NCBI GenBank assembly: GCA_013822345.1
Contig: PNKH01000013.1
Location: 1 to 64,000, forward strand
DNA length: 64,000 bases
DNA from: Isosphaera sp.
GTDB lineage: Bacteria; Planctomycetota; Planctomycetia; Gemmatales; Gemmataceae
Reading direction: 5' to 3'
Position 1 is the first letter of the stretch. Each line of letters opens with the position of its first letter. This document shows, piece by piece, positions 61,485 through 64,000 of this stretch. The translations under genes and the position numbers were made by a program. The notes below the pieces were generated by a model. The model saw nothing but the letters and a program-made list of their open reading frames with translations, did no database searches and was not told the DNA's origin.

Positions 61485-61546
61485 TCCTGGAGCGCGGCCG
61501 TCCCGGCTGCTCTTCCGGCAGCGGCCGGGACGGCCGCGCTCCAGGA
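61485..61546. repeat. Palindrome, family F (copy 2), supplying a Shine-Dalgarno
   Basis: Arms tcctggagcgcggccgtccc and reverse complement with a tcttcc-type loop; arm shared with 46020-46142. The plus-strand end ...ccaggag places AGGAG nine bases before the GTG of the metallophosphatase gene. Confidence 0.92.
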
Positions 61547-61555
61547 GTTGCCGCG

Positions 61556-62404
61556 GTGCCCGCCCCGGACCGGATGCTGACCCACCTCCGCCAGGCCGTC
61601 GCCCTGGTCCGGGCGACCCCGGGGCGGCGCGGCCACCTGCTGGAGCTGCGGGACTGCGCCGAGGTGCTGGTGGCCGGCGACCTGCACGGCCACGTCCCGC
61701 ACTTCCAGGCGGTACTGAAGGCCGCCGACCTGGCGAACCACCCGGCCCGGCACCTCGTGCTGCAGGAGCTGATCCACGGCAAGTTCCGCCACCCGAAGGG
61801 CGGGGACAAGTCGCACCAGCTGGTGGACCTGTTCGCCGCCCTGAAGGGCCAGTTCCCGAAGCAGGTCCACTACATCCCGGGGAACCACGAGCTGGCCCAG
61901 TGGACCGGCCGGCCGGTGCTGAAGGCGGACGAGAACCTGAACGACCTGTTCGAGCGGGGCGTGACGGAGGCGTACGGGGCGGAGTTCGGGCCGAAGGTGT
62001 ACGCCGCGTACCTGGAGCTGTTCCAGGCCCTGCCGGTGGCGGTCCGCGCCCCGAACCGGGTACTGGCGTGCCACACCCTGCCGAACGCCCGGTCGCTGTC
62101 GACGTTCGACCCGGCCCGGCTGGAGACCGACACCTACGACCCGGCCGACCTGCAGCCCGGGGGGTCGGTCCACGCGATCCTGTGGGGCCGGGACACCACC
62201 CGTGAGAACGCCATCGCGTTCCTGGAGAAGATGGGCGGCGACCTGCTGGTGAGCGGGCACGTGGCGTCCGACGACGGGTACGCGGTGCCGAACGACCGGC
62301 AGGTGATCGTGGACTGCGCCGAGAGCCCGGCCGGGTTCGTGTTGTTCCCGGCCGACCGCCCGCTGACCCACGCCGACCTGGTCGGGTGCGTCCGGATCAT
62401 GTGA
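61556..62404 (+). CDS. Metallophosphatase family protein
   Basis: A 282-residue calcineurin-like phosphoesterase. Metal-site motifs: VLVAGDLHGHVPHF (D-x-H), HYIPGNHELAQWTG (G-N-H-E), HAILWGRDTTRE, and LLVSGHVASDDGYAVPN (G-H). These give the binuclear metal site of Ser/Thr phosphatase-like enzymes. With a large Ser/Thr kinase elsewhere in the window a phosphoprotein phosphatase role is possible but not shown. GTG 61556 is used because AGGAG from the palindrome stands upstream; ATG 61574 is an alternative. The methyltransferase gene begins four bases after its stop. Confidence 0.85.
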   Translation: MPAPDRMLTHLRQAVALVRATPGRRGHLLELRDCAEVLVAGDLHGHVPHFQAVLKAADLANHPARHLVLQELIHGKFRHPKGGDKSHQLVDLFAALKGQFPKQVHYIPGNHELAQWTGRPVLKADENLNDLFERGVTEAYGAEFGPKVYAAYLELFQALPVAVRAPNRVLACHTLPNARSLSTFDPARLETDTYDPADLQPGGSVHAILWGRDTTRENAIAFLEKMGGDLLVSGHVASDDGYAVPNDRQVIVDCAESPAGFVLFPADRPLTHADLVGCVRIM

Positions 62405-62407
62405 CCC

Positions 62408-63100
62408 ATGCCCCCTCGCTTCCACGCCACCCCGCCCGAGGCCGTCGGCGAGACCGCCCGGGAGGCGGTCCACGTCGACGCCCACACGTTCCGGATCGAG
62501 CGGCCAGCCGACCCGGACAAGCTGTTCGACCACCCGTGGGTGCGGTCGGCCTACGCGGCCGACGGGTACACCCCGTACTGGACGACGCTCTGGCCGAGCG
62601 CCCGGATGCTGGCGAAGGCGGTGGTGCGCGAGCCGTGGGAGACGTACCCGCGGCCGGTGCGGGTGCTGGAGGTCGGGTGCGGGCTGGGCCTGGCGGGGGT
62701 GGCGTGCCTGTCCCGCAGGCTGGACGTCACCTTCTCCGACGTGGACGAGACGGCCCTCACCTTCGCGGCGCGGAACGCCCGGTTGAACGGCTTCACCGCC
62801 GGGTTCCGCACGACGCCGCTCGACATCCGCTGCCCGCCGGACGGCGAGAAGTACCCGGTGGTGATCGGGTCGGACCTGATGTACGAGGAGCGGATGGTCG
62901 GGCCGCTGGTCGGACTGTTGGGGGCGGTGTTGGCGCCGGGCGGGGTGTGCCTGGTCGCCGACCCGGACCGGCCGGCGGCGCGGGTGTTCCGGTGGAAGCT
63001 GGAGGAGGCGGGGTACGCGGTGACGCCGGAGTTCGCCCGGGCGGGAGAGCCGGGCGGCGAGCGGACGAAGGGGACGCTGTACCGGATCCGGGCGATCTGA
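62408..63100 (+). CDS. Class I SAM-dependent methyltransferase (METTL-type)
   Basis: A 230-residue enzyme. The SAM-binding motif I is VRVLEVGCGLGLAGVACLSR; motif II includes VTFSDVDETALTFAARN; a post-I region VVIGSDLMYEERMVGPL follows. The layout resembles the METTL/protein-lysine methyltransferase group (Methyltransf_16): VDAHTFRIERPADPDKLFDH before the core and YTPYWTTLWPSARMLAK. Substrate unknown. The start is four bases after the metallophosphatase stop, so the two genes form an operon. Confidence 0.87.
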   Translation: MPPRFHATPPEAVGETAREAVHVDAHTFRIERPADPDKLFDHPWVRSAYAADGYTPYWTTLWPSARMLAKAVVREPWETYPRPVRVLEVGCGLGLAGVACLSRRLDVTFSDVDETALTFAARNARLNGFTAGFRTTPLDIRCPPDGEKYPVVIGSDLMYEERMVGPLVGLLGAVLAPGGVCLVADPDRPAARVFRWKLEEAGYAVTPEFARAGEPGGERTKGTLYRIRAI

Positions 63101-63143
63101 GGCCGGTCACAGGTCGGGGTCGCGGGGCGTCTCTTCGGCGCGG

Positions 63144-63149
63144 TACAAT
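63144..63149 (+). promoter_or_regulatory. Candidate -10 box of the terminal nuclease pair
   Basis: TACAAT about 60 bases upstream of the ATG at 63209. No good -35 at the right distance. Confidence 0.3.
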
Positions 63150-63208
63150 CACCTCCCGGGGCTGGTCGGTGTCAGGCATGTAGCCCCACCCGCGACGGGT
63201 CCGCTGAC

Positions 63209-63664
63209 ATGAGACGCATGCGCGACATCGAGGTCATCTCCCCGACCGGACGGACGCAAGTCGTCGTCGAGGTGAAACGGCTTCCACGCAAAGACAAGGA
63301 CTGGGCCTTCGCTTTCTACCAGCTCCAAATTTACGCCGACCCCGACGGCTTGGAGGTCCCGTACTTCTTACTGGTGCTGTCCGACCGGATGTTCCTCTGG
63401 AAGGCGGGGACCCGCTCCGCCCCCCGGCCTCCGGACCTGGAACTGGACACCGCCGAGGTGCTCGAGAGATACCTGCCCCACCGAGCCGCGGGCGAGCCCC
63501 CGTTCGGAGGGGAGGCGCTGACGCTGGCGGTCGGGGCGTGGCTGGACGACTTGGCCTTTGGAGACTCGGCCCTACTCGGGTCCGAGTGGGCCGGGTCACT
63601 CGCCGGAATCGGCCTGCTCGACGCGGTCCGTGGCGGGCGGGTCCGTTACGGGGCCCTCGCGTGA
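63209..63664 (+). CDS. PD-(D/E)XK-like nuclease-fold protein paired with a PIN toxin
   Basis: A 151-residue protein: MRRMRDIEVISPTGRTQVVV then E-V-K, followed by AFAFYQLQIYADPDGLEVPY and FLLVLSDRMFLWKAG. An acidic residue in R-D-I-E and the E-x-K pair fit a PD-(D/E)XK restriction-endonuclease-like core; the pattern is by eye. Its TGA overlaps the PIN gene's GTG (GTGA at 63661-63664), so the two are translationally coupled like a toxin-antitoxin unit. It is not a recognised antitoxin family; no HTH or ribbon-helix-helix is seen. A second in-frame ATG at 63218 is possible. Confidence 0.65.
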   Translation: MRRMRDIEVISPTGRTQVVVEVKRLPRKDKDWAFAFYQLQIYADPDGLEVPYFLLVLSDRMFLWKAGTRSAPRPPDLELDTAEVLERYLPHRAAGEPPFGGEALTLAVGAWLDDLAFGDSALLGSEWAGSLAGIGLLDAVRGGRVRYGALA

Positions 63665-64000
63665 CCGTCTACGTCGAGACGAACTTTCTGCTCGAGCTGG
63701 CGTTCGAGCAGGGTCAGTCCGGTGAATGCGTGAACCTCCTCGGTCTGGCCGAGGTAGGGCGGATCACCCTGTTTTTCCCGGCGTACTGCATCAGCGAGTG
63801 CATCGACAAACTCAGCCGTCGGAAGTCTCTGCGGCTCGAACTCAAGAAGAACCTTCGTGGGGTGATCGACGAGTTGGGTAAGTCGACCACAACAGCCCCG
63901 TTATCTGATCAACTGGGCCTGTTGACCACGTCCTTGATCAATGTGGCAGAGGAGGACGAGCGGAGGTACAATACGTGTCTGCCGCGTCTCCTCGCTTGTG
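63661..64000 (+). CDS. PIN-domain protein (truncated by window end)
   Basis: The reading frame from GTG 63661 is open to the window edge (113 codons). It begins VYVETNFLLELAFEQGQSGE, the PIN nuclease core with Glu in place of the first Asp (V-E-T-N), as in one PIN subgroup. A second acidic site lies near SECIDKLSRRKS. PIN toxins are Mg-dependent ribonucleases. The C-terminal half with the last acidic residue is outside the window. Coupled to the nuclease-like gene upstream. Confidence 0.72.
   Translation, partial: MTVYVETNFLLELAFEQGQSGECVNLLGLAEVGRITLFFPAYCISECIDKLSRRKSLRLELKKNLRGVIDELGKSTTTAPLSDQLGLLTTSLINVAEEDERRYNTCLPRLLAC

Noticed and set aside
1-64000. tRNA, rRNA, CRISPR or prophage
   Set aside because: No cloverleaf with a T-loop consensus, no regularly spaced direct repeats, and no integrase, capsid or transposase motifs were seen in any frame.

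Overview
The window is a GC-rich, gene-dense stretch of a planctomycete chromosome, most likely family Gemmataceae. The signs are lineage-typical proteins: three DUF1559 pseudopilin-like proteins, a DUF1501 protein with its DUF1549/DUF1553 cytochrome-type partner, a PVC-type heme-binding membrane dehydrogenase, DUF3299, DUF1570, a Verrucomicrobia/Chlamydia/planctomycete small basic protein, a Tat-exported Gfo/Idh/MocA oxidoreductase, and a Ser/Thr kinase with a propeller sensor. I saw no rRNA, tRNA, CRISPR array, transposase or phage gene. Bases 1-769 hold a frameshifted antitoxin remnant and a hicB-hicA pair; the far right edge holds a nuclease-like protein and a truncated PIN toxin.

Layout. 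783-9218 (minus): an efflux set of one adaptor lipoprotein and two RND permeases. 9367-13758 (minus): DUF1501, a small membrane protein and a PSD1 cytochrome-type protein in one operon. 13890-18287: gluQ (minus), an M20 peptidase, a small basic protein and an ABC-2 exporter (plus). 18472-22529 (minus): a hybrid sensor kinase and a DUF1570 secreted protein; then serA (plus). 24765-31601: a 1175-residue heme-binding protein, a 33-residue basic protein, and a three-gene minus operon ending in DUF3299. 31721-41118: oxidoreductase, response regulator with GGDEF output, a sigma factor behind a long leader, PhnD-like protein, DUF1559, Ser/Thr kinase. 41111-51490 (minus): a long co-directional run including a PQQ-propeller protein, thyX, hpnE, a GNAT enzyme, a HEPN-like protein, larA, a lipoprotein and DUF1559. 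51716-54697: small basic protein, a folK-SDR fusion, a lipoprotein and DUF1559. 54984-58797 (minus): korA-korB-CBS operon. 58968-64000: lipoprotein, PDZ protein, CBS protein, metallophosphatase, methyltransferase and the terminal nuclease pair.

The most striking feature is not a gene. About 22 long, often perfect inverted repeats fill the spaces between genes. Several belong to families with two or three copies here. They lie between convergent genes, inside operons (between the korA and korB subunits, between ABC ATPase and permease, between the RND genes), at stop codons, and in one case within a coding sequence without breaking its frame (hpnE). One family carries a Shine-Dalgarno-like end just upstream of two different genes. 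I read these as dispersed palindromic elements that have invaded gene borders; no transposase for them is visible here. Other points of interest are a folK-SDR fusion with an altered SDR active site, an RND permease with an 87-residue periplasmic insertion, and a sigma-factor leader containing a terminator-like hairpin.
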